Source: Amia ocellicauda
Taxonomy: Eukaryota > Chordata > Actinopteri > Amiiformes > Amiidae
Reading direction: 5' to 3'
DNA: 64,000 nucleotides
Assembly: GCF_036373705.1 (NCBI RefSeq)
Contig: NC_089863.1
Span: 5,180,857-5,244,856 of the forward strand
This document shows positions 23,658 to 34,200 of this stretch, in pieces. A program made the position numbers and the translations under genes. The notes below the pieces were generated by a model. The model worked only from the letters and a program-made list of their open reading frames with translations, ran no database searches and was not told where the DNA came from. The number at the start of each line of letters is the position of its first letter. Position 1 is the stretch's first letter.

Positions 23658-25601
23658 CATAGAGGGGCAGAGATAGTTGGAGAGGGAGAGTGCGACTGGC
23701 ACTACAAGGCGGGCAGAAGCGACGGCGATTTTTGTCGGCAAGAATTCATTATGATCGATGGTCCCAGCTGTCTCCTGTGGCTCTTCCTCCTCCCAGATCA
23801 TCGAGGAGTGCAACAGCGAGGTGGGCAAGATGAAGCAGACCGAGGAGCTCATCCACATCGCACAGACTCTGGAGTTCGACAAGCTCAAGGTGAGCCCACA
23901 TCTCCCTGCCACATGACAACAACATTAAATATACATGCTTTACATACAGCAGTGGTTCCCAACCCAGGTTTTTGTTCCAACCAAGCTCTCACTTAATTGA
24001 ACCCTTAATTTAAGTAATTTGCTTACATTTTACTTTCTAAATTGTATAACGGATAAAAAGTTGGTTCCTTAATAATCTCCTTAATAAAGGAAAATATTAC
24101 TTCAATGAAGGGTTCAATTAAGTAATTGGAACAAAAACCAGCAGGATAAATACAAGAAATGGCACAAGGCCCGATTCTTCGACGTGTCCCTTGATTACAA
24201 TGTTCGGCCCTGTCCCCCACCACAGGCCGTGCCCATCATCTGCAAGAACCGCTACCTGGAGAAGCGGGGGGAGCTGCAGGAGTTGGTGCGCGGGAGCACC
24301 CTGTTCAGCCTGCGGCTGCGGTTCAGCCCGGTCTACCTCTTCCTCTTCAACGACTTGATGCTCATCACCAGCAAGAAGAGGTGGGCGTCTCACCCAGGCA
24401 AGCATGCTGGCTAGGTTGATGGTACCAGGTCTGTAGACTAACGCTGCCCTCTGGCCCTTTCTCCCCCTGCAGTGCCGAGCGGTATGTTGTCATTGACCAC
24501 GCCCACCGCTCGCTGGTCCAGGCGCAGCAGTACACGGGCGACCTGGCGACCACCCAGGGCCTGGAGCTCTGCTTCAGCCTCACGCTGCTGGAGAACCACC
24601 AGGGCAAAATGATGGAGCATGTCTTCAAGGCCCCGACACAGCTGAGTAGCGCTCACTGTCTCTCTCTCTCTCTGTGTCTCTCTCCATCTGTCTCTCTCGC
24701 TCTCCATGTGTCTCTCTACTTTACTCTCTGTCTCTGTCTCCCTCTTGCTTGGTCGCACAGTTAATTGACCCCATCGTCATCTGAATTAATAAAATTTTAA
24801 CACAAATTTCAAGTGTTAAATGTCGGGAGTCATTGGTGATTGACGAGTCAAAGTCACTGGTGATTGTCTAGTCAGGTGGTGAGTGAAGGAAGGCACGTCA
24901 ACCTGTGTTTTGTCCTCGTCCCCCCCTCTGTAGGTCGGACCTGGACCGCTGGATGGCAGTTTTCCCCAATCCAGGGGAGGCTGAGAAACCAGAGGAGGAA
25001 ACGGTGTACGAGGACTGGGGTGGGTACCTCCTGCTCGGGCTGCCGGCCTCGTGCACACGCTAGGGAGAAAGCCATCACCAAGGCTGGGTATAGGTTGGGA
25101 AGCATGCTGGGATAAATTCACTTGGACCTGAGTTGGCTTTGTTGGATATGGTTCCACCGAGGTCATCTTTGGATTGTGCTCTCTCTCACCGCCCCAATAC
25201 TAACTGTACCATCTCTCTCTCTCTCTCAGACTGTCCCCAGGTGCAGTGTATCGAGCAGTACGTCGCACAGCAGGCTGACGAGTTGAGTCTGGAGCCGACG
25301 GACATCGTCAACATCCTGCGCAAGACCAACGAAGGTGAGTGGCCAGACAGAGGTGTGAGAGTGTGTGTGAAGCATGCAATACTGAAGCACGACTAGAACA
25401 ATTGTGAGCATCTCTCCCTCTCTCTCAGGCTGGTATGAGGGGAGCACGCTCTCCGATGGCCGCAAGGGCTGGTTCCCTGGCAAGGTGGTCCTGGAGATCA
25501 CCAACGAGCACGTGCGGAGACGGAACCTGCGCGAGCGATTCCGGGTCATGCAGGCCGCCACCCAGATCACCACGACTTTGAAGAGCAAGACCGGGCCCTA
25601 G
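13557..25601 (+). CDS. arhgef15: arhgef15 (ephexin-5), Rho guanine nucleotide exchange factor, 16 coding exons
   Basis: Exons: 13557-13953, 15205-16074, 16180-16249, 16799-16852, 16938-16996, 17269-17480, 17647-17807, 18383-18535, 21315-21444, 23355-23429, 23797-23889, 24226-24380, 24473-24646, 24934-25019, 25230-25334, 25429-25601; 988 residues. The N-terminal third is proline-rich, then acidic. It carries the Cys-rich [11 protein letters not shown] and LQWVPI motif that I recognise from ARHGEF15, and the ephexin tyrosine segment EPFYQTYRA. The Dbl-homology domain starts at [14 protein letters not shown] and includes [14 protein letters not shown]; then follow a PH domain ([24 protein letters not shown]) and a C-terminal SH3 domain ([15 protein letters not shown]). 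Ephexins activate Rho GTPases, ephexin-5 mainly RhoA downstream of Eph receptors. The start follows a fair Kozak context. Oddities: a one-base problem at the 24646 donor and an optional 54-nt exon (16799-16852). Confidence 0.9.
13990..14370. repeat. TG/CA-rich intron sequence
   Basis: TG-rich runs (13989-14130) and a shorter CA run near 14339-14361 lie in the first coding-region intron of arhgef15. No gene feature. Confidence 0.7.
18810..21250. repeat. CA microsatellite plus cacatttacaatgagaca repeat, split by an insertion
   Basis: From 18810 to about 19235 and again from 20991 to 21250 the intron consists of CA runs and variants of the unit cacatttacaatgagaca. The two halves are evidently one array that was interrupted by the 1.75-kb insertion at 19238-20986. 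Confidence 0.85.
19238..20986. mobile_element. Solo-LTR-like insertion, 1749 bp
   Basis: The insertion starts TGTAGCGT and ends ACGCTACA, an exact 8-bp inverted terminus with the TG...CA ends of LTRs. It is flanked on both sides by ctta, a 4-bp target-site duplication. It sits within a CA-rich tandem array that continues on both sides. It has no meaningful open frame and contains an aataaa at 20380-20385, as the R region of an LTR would. A long solo LTR of a retrovirus-like element fits best. A non-autonomous DNA transposon with a 4-bp duplication is the alternative. Confidence 0.6.
21497..23083 (-). mobile_element. Tc1 transposon, complete ends, 1587 bp
   Basis: Inverted repeats of about 200 bp start cagtgagggaaaaaagtatt and end with the reverse complement (ttttttccctcactg), each flanked by TA (21495-21496 and 23084-23085), the target duplication of Tc1/mariner. 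Each long repeat also holds the gagggaaataagtatttga repeat, giving an IR/DR-type end. An internal inverted repeat (22761-22794 with 22819-22852) lies at the right side. It is in the arhgef15 intron between 21444 and 23355, in reverse orientation to the gene. These ends are those of a Tc1 family widespread in fishes. Confidence 0.95.
21705..22718 (-). pseudogene. Tc1 transposase with one nonsense codon
   Basis: The frame starts [20 protein letters not shown] and includes the paired helix-turn-helix DNA-binding region (about residues 1-110). The catalytic residues of a DD34E transposase are all there: D in [14 protein letters not shown] in [11 protein letters not shown] and E in [14 protein letters not shown] at 21864-21866 replaces an expected Arg codon right after WRELKV, ending the protein at 284 residues. 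The frame then continues without another stop to TAA at 21705, where the usual Tc1 end GFATKY is found. The lesion removes only the C-terminal tail, so the enzyme may be impaired but is otherwise well preserved. Confidence 0.9.
23560..23660. repeat. GA microsatellite
   Basis: A (GA)n run at about 23609-23642 is followed by caga units, in the arhgef15 intron after exon 23355-23429. Frames through it on the minus strand translate as Leu-Ser repeats and are not coding. Confidence 0.9.
23951..24147. repeat. Fold-back element in an arhgef15 intron
   Basis: The left end (cccaggtttttgttccaacc, then acttaattgaaccctt) and the right end (agggttcaattaagtaattg, then gaacaaaaaccagc) are imperfect inverted copies about 45 bp long around an AT-rich centre. 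The same left-end sequence occurs at 54716-54805, so it belongs to a dispersed repeat family, probably a SINE or a MITE built from two opposed copies. Confidence 0.7.
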
Positions 25602-26569
25602 AAGGGGAGGGAGGGGGAGGAGGAGGAAGAGGAGGAGGAGGAGGGTCCCCACAGGCTCCTCCCCCTGGATAACTGTGGATTTTGAAACAAGGAGCACGTG
25701 GGCCGGTTTCGTGAACAGCCATTCCCACGTCCTCTGGGGACAGATCTGGGTGGCACAAACACTAGACGCTGCCTTTTTTGCCTTTTTTATCTCTGCCTGG
25801 CCCAAGAGAGGGAGGGCTGTTGTGGAGAGGCGCCACCAAGGCCTTCGAGTCCGAGTTCGAGTTCTTCCTGACTGGACTGGACTGCGCGGCTTTGCGGTTC
25901 TGAAACGCGGGCTTTTTCAACAACTTTCCTGAGATCTGACGTTCTTTGACCGCCTTGCCTCTCATCTTGTTGTTGTGTGTGTGTGTGTGTGGACAGAAAC
26001 TTCTACAGATCAGACCAAGAGTCTCTGATGCCGCCGAGACCAGACACAGGGAGAAGCTACCACTTCCCTTGGCCAGGCACGGCGGCGCGGTGTCAGTGTG
26101 GTAATTTATGGAGCGTGAGATGTGAGTGGAGAAGCATGGGGCACTTTCTAGCACGTCTGCCGCCGCCTTAAATACACGTCTTTGTCTTCTTTGGTAAGGA
26201 GGCAGAGGCTCTTGATTACATTGGATGAAATAAATTAAACAAAGTAATAAATAAATAAATAAACAATCCCAGAAGACACTGGGAGGGTGGGCTCTCTAGG
26301 ACCAGGGTTTGTCCCCAACACGCAATCCCACGGCACACAGACGGGACTTAACACTTTAGAGCGCGGGCTTCAGAACCGGCCATCGGAAGACCGGGCGGCT
26401 GAGGAAGACGAAACAGACACGTTCTCCTTCCCAGTGCACAAAGGCAGGTTAAACGGGGTGGGACGGCACTGCCCCCTCATACGACTTCCCCCAAAAAAAT
26501 ATAAACGAGGTGAAGTCTGTTGCTTGCTGTTGTGCGGGTGGGATTGAATTGTCTCGTTTATACCTATGG

Positions 26570-26575
26570 AATAAA
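26570..26575 (+). terminator. Polyadenylation signal of arhgef15
   Basis: An aataaa in the context tggaataaagctgt, about 970 bases after the stop codon. Another aataaa cluster near 26228-26265 could serve a shorter transcript. The gene on the other strand ends at about 26860, so the two transcripts converge with at most a few hundred bases between them. Confidence 0.55.
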
Positions 26576-26599
26576 GCTGTACCGAAGCAAACGTAGGGT

Positions 26600-27125
26600 C
26601 ACTTTCCTGAGTCAGTTTGGGGTCAACATGTTTATGTTGAAAAGATACATAAAACTCAAATGACAGTCTGAGGTAATGTGATGTTTAACTCCTGAAATGA
26701 ATAATGTATGTGTCCAACAAGTACAAGCAAATAAGATCTTAGTCTCGCTGCCAGGAGCTCGGGCACTATTCTCCTGCCTAACCACGCTGGCTCCACCCCC
26801 AAAGGACCTCTGATTACAGAGCAAGGCACGCACAGAAATGGAAACATGACATTTGTAACTGGGAAAGGCGGAGGCGTTTATTGTGGCTAATGCAGCCTGA
26901 GAGGTTTCCTCCAGGAAGCGTCTCTCCATAACCATTAAAAAAAAAAAATGAAAAAAACATTATAATGCACAATCTAAAAATAATATACAAATATAACACA
27001 AATTGAGGTAAAACAGAAATGAAACAAAGTTGAACTAATAATAACGGTTCTTCAGCTGAACCGGCTGACACGAGCCCTCTCCTCTCCCCCTACGCCAGGT
27101 TGGTACAGAGATTTCTCCTGTTATT
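26600..27125. other. Region between two convergent genes
   Basis: It holds the presumed 3' untranslated part of the minus-strand gene that ends its coding region at 27126. The reverse-strand polyadenylation signal AATAAA is at 26877-26882. No further gene seen. Confidence 0.5.
26877..26882 (-). terminator. Polyadenylation signal, minus-strand unknown gene
   Basis: tttatt on the plus strand reads AATAAA on the minus strand, about 245 bases beyond the stop codon of the 27126-29044 gene. Confidence 0.5.
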
Positions 27126-29044
27126 TCACCCACTCAAGTCGACTCGAGCCCCTCTCCCTCCCTCCCCCGTCCCCGTCCCCATACCCAGTCCCAGCCCCCG
27201 CTCCCCGACCTCCGCCGCCTCCATCTCGGCCTCTGAGCGCCGCTGGGAGCCTGGCACCGAATCCGCAGGGATCCCACAGTCCTCCAGCGCACAGTGAAGC
27301 CGGGCCAGTACTCTAGGATCGGCGGGCAGGGCATGCTGGGAAATCTGTCCATCATACCGGAGCTGCAGGAGGCTGGTGACGGCCTGGTCCTCCTTCTCGC
27401 TCAGCTGGATGATCTCCACCTTGCTGGAGCCCATGGTGACGGAGGAGCCCCCCGACATGGCCCTGGGGGGGCACCGAGATGGCCAGCCCAGGGGGCGGCT
27501 GGGATAGGGGGCAGCCCTGAAGGGATCGGGGCCTGCAGGGGGCGCCTGACATGCAGACATCACGGGAGCGGGGGTGTTGAGGCGGCAGTGTTCGAGGACC
27601 TGGGGGGAGGGGGTCAAAGTCAATTCCTATAGCAAGCATATAAATCATAATAATTATAAACAAATCTGAAAACAAAATTGACAGTTTTGGGATCCTTTAT
27701 AGTGAAAACAGACATTTAATACCATTTTTAGTGTTATTCTGATCAGTACATGGTTTTAAAATCTTAATTTCCCCGTGACATTAATGAGTCACACTAATTA
27801 ATTTAGTTCCATTCAGACTCTGGTCAGCACTAAAGTTTCCTGGCTTTTTGCTCTATACTGCGCTATACTGTACATTTACTACATGCTGTGTCTCTTGATA
27901 GGTGCATATAAGGGGATAGGTTGGGCTAGAAAATGGTGCTGAATAAGAAAAAGAAAAATAGAAAAGAACAGAGAAAGAGAAAGAAAAATAGAAAGCAAGG
28001 AGAAAAAGAGAAAAAGAAAGGATGAAATGTAAAAGAAGGAATAGCTGTTCTGCACTAGATTGTCGCTGTAATTAAAGATTGGGTTATTGGGGGGGGTTAT
28101 GTGTCTGGACCCTCCCTAATCTCTTAAGCCTTTTGTCTCATTAGAGCCCAGCAATGCAGGAATTAAACCCCTGCTGTGCCCCCCCCCCCCACCCACCCAA
28201 CCCACAAGCAGGTGTCACAGTCAAACCCTGATCTGAACACATCGGCTGTGTTTTATCCGTCCAGCGTCCTGCTGTCCTCCGTCTCGCGCTCGTCAGCTCA
28301 ATTCACAAGAGCTTTATTGGCAGTGAACTACCCCCCACCTCTCACTCTCTCTCTCCCCCTCTCTCTCTCCTTACTCACCTCTAGCTGTGACACTGTGTTG
28401 TGGATGCGGGTCCCGGGGGGCAGTCCAGGGTCCGTGTAGTAGAAGTCGGCCGGACACATGACGGGCACTACAATCGACCAATGGGAAGGGCTGAATGTCA
28501 GGGGCCGGAGAGTGGCTTGATAACCAGTAGAGGGACACAGACTAGAGACACAGTCCAGTCCAGCAGGGTCTCAGCCCTGGTCCTGCAGAGACACAGTCCA
28601 GTCCAGCAGGGTCTCAGCCCTGGTCCTGCAGAGACACAGTCCAGTCCAGTTCACACACAGGTGTCCACTAACCTGGGTAGTCAGAGACGCAGGCCCTGTG
28701 GTGGGCAGGGACCGACCCCATGGCCAGGCATAGCGGGTAGAAGGAGGGGTGGGACAGCGTGCGGGACGACAGGCCAGGCAGTACCGAGGGGCGCCGGCTC
28801 TGAGGGCAACAGGACAGGGTCAGTCAGAGGGAGAGAGAGGGAATATCTGGCCAGTTCACGACAGGTGTGCGGACGATATGGTTACCTGCGGGGCAGGTGC
28901 AGGAGGTGACCGTGTGCCACAGAGCCCCCCTGAGCCGAGCCCCAGTCGCAGGGCGTCCCCTCCACTGCCCGATCCGGGCATCATGGCAATGGGTAGAGGC
29001 ATTCCGGGCCAAGTCACAGTCTGGAGTCCCAGGTCACTGTGCAT
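27126..29044 (-). CDS. Unrecognised 282-residue protein, four coding exons
   Basis: Exons (5' to 3'): 29044-28886, 28799-28673, 28467-28379, 27599-27126. All three introns have GT donors and AG acceptors, and the lengths (159, 127, 89, 474) sum to 283 codons. The protein is Gly/Pro-rich at the N-terminus (LPIAMMPGSGSGGDALRLGL). A more conserved-looking middle has LSHPSFYPLCLAMGS and CPADFYYTDPGLPPGTRIHN. A charged stretch SSKVEIIQLSEKEDQAVTSL precedes a Gly/Glu-rich C-terminus. I see no signal peptide, membrane segment or enzyme motif. The short Pro/Tyr-rich middle recalls sperm axoneme microtubule inner proteins, but that is only a stylistic guess. The start is uncertain: an AG just after the first ATG could be an acceptor, which would move the start to an internal Met. 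A candidate non-coding exon lies near 30211-30360. Confidence 0.65.
28545..28650. repeat. 43-bp tandem repeat, about 2.4 copies
   Basis: Two complete copies of gagacacagtccagtccagc plus agggtctcagccctggtcctgc, followed by a partial third, in the second intron of the minus-strand unknown gene. Confidence 0.85.
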
Positions 29045-29099
29045 CACAAACACACTTTACATGCCTTTTTAATCCACAAACCTGACACCCGCAAAGCCT

Positions 29100-30200
29100 G
29101 TGCTTGAAGCCGACTTTTTTTCTTTTGAATTAATTTCGTACAGAATTCCCTTTTGTAGAAAAAAAATAGTGAAATGAGGAGAGAAAAGTTTAAAATACTA
29201 AACTAACAAACCCTATAGCAGAAACTGACTTTATAAAGGTTTTATTTACTTTATAAATACTTTGTATAGAAATGACCCTTGACGGACTTTGATAAAGATT
29301 ATATAGAAGGAAAGAGAATTACAGTGTTCAAATATTGAGATAAAACCTTTTTATTTTTTGTAAAGTCTGTTGGCCAAGTACATCTAATCAAAAGAGATTT
29401 TGGCCAGTGTGTCGGGAATCTAACGAGATTGTAATCTGCGTTTGGACGAAATTGCAGTCAACATCGCCACGTCTTTCTTTTGGTCTGGATCTTAATATTG
29501 TTCAAAATACTGTTTAAGTCAGTAGTTGAGTCTTTTTTATTCCCACACAAAACACACCTGCAATTATATATAACAAAATGCGTTTCTTGATTTTGCAAAA
29601 TAGGCTAAGACTCCATCTTTATGTTCATGGAGGAATCTGTTATTAGATAAAGCACAATTTGAAGAGGTTTGTGTTGCAAAGCATTAGAATAATATCACTA
29701 ACACTAATGTAGGTTATCATTTTGTGATACTTCAATACAAATTAATCATTTCAAAATGCAGTATGTTTTATTAACTACTATGAACTGGTACTGGATTTTA
29801 TAATAAACATTTATAAACGTATTTACAATTCTATACATACAGTATTTGCTGTGTATAAAACGGACTTAGTGTATTTATTAAAGTAAAGGTATTGCATTTC
29901 TAAAAAACGCGATCAAGCCCGATGTTGGTGCTCGTTTGATAGATAGTTTCACTCGGAGGTCATTATTAAGATACCAGACGGCTATAGTTGCAGTTTTTAA
30001 ATTCCCCATTATGACCGACACAACGGCAGGCAAAACGCAAACGAAAGGAAAATGAAAGCTGTATTTGAATTACATAGTTGTGCTATATGTGCTATAGCTG
30101 TGTAAGCAATTACCAGCGGGACCCCTCGACTACTACACCCCCCGGACGCGCACAGCGCTTTTCTCCTCTATTTAGTGCCAGTGCTTATATTTCAAGCGGT
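29100..30200. other. AT-rich region upstream of the minus-strand gene
   Basis: No gene seen. If the non-coding exon at about 30211-30360 is real, this is the first intron of the 27126-29044 gene. Confidence 0.4.
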
Positions 30201-30210
30201 GCACTTACGT

Positions 30211-30360
30211 CTGGGTTACAATGCAGTGAAAACACGCACAACGTCCCGTCCGGCAGCGGCAGCGGCACCAGAGACGGTCCGTCCAAACGCCGGGCTGCTC
30301 GCAAAGGAGGAGAAGCCGACGCGTTTTCCCCAGCGTACACCCCGCCCAGAGCACTATAGT
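30211..30360 (-). promoter_or_regulatory. Candidate promoter and non-coding first exon (minus strand)
   Basis: A CpG-rich island of about 150 bp with repeated GC-rich hexamers. On the minus strand it ends in a strong splice donor (CCCAGAC followed by gtaagt, next to 30211). It lies about 1.2 kb upstream of the first coding exon of the minus-strand unknown gene, in the right orientation to be its 5' untranslated exon. Confidence 0.45.
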
Positions 30361-30399
30361 GTCCCTAACAGCGACTCGTAGAAACGTGTTCAGGCGTTC

Positions 30400-31270
30400 T
30401 TCACCTCCAAATACAGGGACACCGTCCAGTTAAAAGTCAAATAAGTCTCGGCAAGGAAAGCCCACACAGCAGACTACCCGCAGTGCTGAATTACACCCCT
30501 GGCAGTGTTCAAAAGTGAGGGCAGTTTCCTGGGTCCTCCCAACCGCTGCACTCCAATGCACGCTTTTCTGCGCAGTTGCGGTGAATGAAGCCATTATATT
30601 AAATCAATTCAGGGGACCAAAACAAGTGAAAGCAATACAACTTTAAAATTAGTGGAGGTTCTCATTTAAGCAGGCTAAAATAAAAGGGATTTAAAAAGAT
30701 TTATCAAAGTTCACCGTAATAGGTTTGGAAGTTTCACTCAAGCCACTTGCATTTAGTGCATTGAAATCAAATGTTATTGGGGATAACCTTTGTAAGCCAT
30801 GGGAGCTACAAGAAAACTGTTAAAGACTGGTACCAAGCGCAACTCAAGTTATTGCAGCTAGTAAATCTTACAACTCAAGATCCCAAAAGGAAGCAGAGTA
30901 GAGACCAGCTTTAACACCACTAGCCTGAGACCAATGGCCTAACAAGTTTATTCCATAAATCAGACCAAGCACCTACTCCAACTTAAGCTGCACCCCCCGA
31001 GAGTCCGTTACATGAAAGACCTTGGGATCTGCCCACAAGTCAGTTTAAATCAAGGGAGTTCAATTTTGAGAACTCAACATTAACTGCAAGAGCCTAGAAG
31101 GCAAGTCACCAGAAGCCAACTTCACCAGTCCTGGCTGTAGACCAAGTTTGTAGAACCATGGCTGTCCATGTTTGAGAGCTTCAAATTAATGCTAAGGTCC
31201 CAGCCCTGATTTAACACTAAAATATCTGAATATTCAGTAATCAAAAACCCAGGAGAGTCATGTCAAGATT
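30400..31270. other. Intergenic spacer before the ZP array
   Basis: No exon recognised between the CpG-rich exon candidate and the 3' end of ZP copy 1. The stretch is of low CpG content and has no clear repeat. Confidence 0.5.
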
Positions 31271-31279
31271 AAGTCAGTC

Positions 31280-31285
31280 TTTATT
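31280..31285 (-). terminator. Polyadenylation signal of ZP copy 1
   Basis: tttatt on the plus strand gives AATAAA on the minus strand, only about 8 bases after the stop codon. The very short 3' untranslated region is like that of ZP copy 3 and of egg-coat genes in general. Confidence 0.7.
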
Positions 31286-31292
31286 AAGCAAT

Positions 31293-34200
31293 TTAACATC
31301 TCATTTTGACAATGAAAATTGAGGCAAGAAGCAGGACTCCAAGTACAGCAATCACCATTCCCAGCACAGGAGTCACCTTGGACACATCTAGAGGAAGGGG
31401 AATCAAAGTTAAGTTCATGCAATACAGGACCAGGTTAATTAGAAGCATTGATGTATGCATTGTAGTTGACATGAGCCAGTAGACTAGGGGTTACCTTCAG
31501 AGTCTGGAGTGCTTTCCAGCCTGGCACTGTGGCCTAGGGAAGAGACAGTGGTCAGATCTGCAAGGGTGGGGGAAGGGGAGACTGAACTACAAAGCAGATG
31601 TTTACCTCTTGAGACTGGGAATTCACCACGGGCTGCTCGGGGTCTCTTGGAACCTGGATCACAAGACAAGCCTGCATGAGCACATTGGACCAAGCAGTGT
31701 TCGAAGTTGAAAGTGGGCAAGAGTCATTAAAATCACTTACGTCTGATGGCATCAGGCACACCCAGGAAGGGAATTCCTTTCATTGTGGGAAGGAGCGGCC
31801 TACTGATATACAAGGTCCTGGTACCATTGATTGGGAAGTAGCATCTGAAGGTCAGCCTGGGAGAAGAGTTTGGGCATAAGCAGTTTTCCTTCAAGGCCAG
31901 GAGTGAAAGTCACAAGTAGGTCGTAGGCCCTTTGTCTAGCCTACAGGGAGAGGAGGGCCAAGCTTACCTGTATGAGGAGTCTCTGGTGATGATGGGGGCA
32001 TTGACTGGGTACAGCTCTGGAGTGTACACCACCTCATTCTCATAGATCATGTACTGGCCTTGGAACTGCAGGGAAGGACAGTAGGATGAGTCCATCTGGA
32101 CCTTATTAGCAGGACTGGTACTGCCAGTCAACTAGAAATCTGTCCATCAGCTGAGCTAGTCTTTGGCCTCAAGATACAACTCTTCAAAGAGTTAAAGATT
32201 AGGTTGGTGGGAACCAAGGCCTACTTACATATCTCTTGGTGCCACAGGTGCTCACACTGATGTTGAAGACAGCCCTAGAGTGGTCAGCTTCTTGGGGGAG
32301 GCAGGTCTTGTCAAGCAGGGTGGTCTTGCTGGCATCCACAAAGGGAATAGCTGGAGTTGTCAGAGCTACCACTGCCATGTAACCATTGGGCATGCAGGCT
32401 GAAAGGGGAGAGAGAGAGAGAGAGAGAGAGAAATGCCAGTGATAAGTTACAGCCTAAATGCAAGGGTTACATTTGCCACAAGGCCCCCTCAAGCCATGCC
32501 AGTGTGTAGTCTGGGGACTTGAGTTGGCTTTATTACAGCAGGATCCCCCTCCCCAGTTAGATCACTTGGCAGTTTACCCAAGAGCTCCTGGGTAAATGGG
32601 CAGCGCATTGTGAGGAAGCTCTCCACTCTCAGAGTCTTGAGGTGTCGGACTGCAAGTGTGACCAAGCCGAAAAACTGCGCCAGGGACACCTCCTGCAGAA
32701 GAGACCAGAAGCCAGGTTAGCATAGGGCACTAGAGCCTAGACAGTCACCCAGCAAAGCCCTCCCAATTCCTAGTGTGGCAGCTAGGCAAGGAAACATGCA
32801 GAGTAGTTCTAGAGAGCAAGGCCGATGTACAGCACCTCATAGGCAAACCCAATGGCAAAGAGAGGGACCTCCAAAACCAGGAAGCCCGACTGGTTGGTCA
32901 GGGTGTAGCCCCGGTCTGCCACCAGCTGCAGTGTGATGAGATCCTCCCCAATGTAGAACAGCCATACATTGCCTACTGCTGCCTGGTCCACTTGGAACAT
33001 GATGCCATCCTCCATGCACTTGCCAGTCACCTCAGGGGGCACTGAAGAGAGATTGCAAGATCTTAGTTTAGCTTCCCACCTCCCTTAAAAAAAAAAAAAA
33101 AAAAAAAAAGGGCTGTCCCTGCTCTTTAAGTCAGGGAAAGAAGTCACTACTCACAGTACACCTCTGTGGCTTCAACAGAGGCAGGGTGGTAGTAGGGATC
33201 ATTCTGGGGGATGATGTTCAGGGTATAGTTGATGTTGAGGATGTAGTGGTACATTCCCTTTCCCAGATACTAGAAGACAAATTTAATTCAAGTCTGCAGT
33301 ATAAACTCAGGCAGTGAAGCCATTTTTGAAGAGATGGTTCCCCAGGGAGGGGGTGGACTTGAGCCATCTACTTACATCACTGATCACCACAGAGTCATTG
33401 AAGGGGACTTCAAGAATGTAAGCATGGGTGTTATTGGTGTGGGGGACCTCCAAAACAACGAAGCCTCGAGCCAGAGCCTGGGGAATGGTCAGGAGCACAC
33501 CATTGAGGTTCAGGGCCTTCAGCTCCACATCAGGATTGAAGTTGCCCAAATAGACAGTAAAGATCTTGTCATCAGGGTTAGTCTCTGAGAGAGAAAGAAA
33601 GATACCCTTAGGACACAAAGCCTTTCAGAAGCCCCTAGACATGTAGTCCCTAATCTGTGGCCTGAGCCACAAGGCTGCAGGTTCAGTCTGGTAGGTATAT
33701 TCAGACTAGCCCATCTCTAGTTACAGGTCTACTTAAGGACAAGGCTGGAAGTCTCAACTAAGGACCAGAAGACTACTCATACATTGAAAGGTTGGGTGGA
33801 GTACTTACGATTGATGGTGAAGGGGGTCTGTGGGATGAAAGGGGTGGCAAGTGGCCAGATAATGCTATGGTAGGTCACCTCCTCCTCGTTAGTTGCCCAC
33901 ACATTCACAAAGAGCAGTTGGAGGATGTAGTGCTGGTTATAGTGGTTATCAATCACACGGCTCTACAGGAGGGAGGTGGAGTACAGAGCAGTTTGACACA
34001 TTTAGAAGGATCTTCCACAGTGCGTTGTAAGGGCACTTGCAAGTGTTGCCCCCCAGGAACCTTACCTCAAGATATCCTCCTTCTGCTCCATATGGAAAAG
34101 CCAGCTGCACCAGGGGGTCAATGACCTGCAGCTTGAAGCCCCTTTGAATCATGGTAGCAGAGTCTAGCAGCTGCCCCTCCAAGCCCATCTGGATGCTCAG

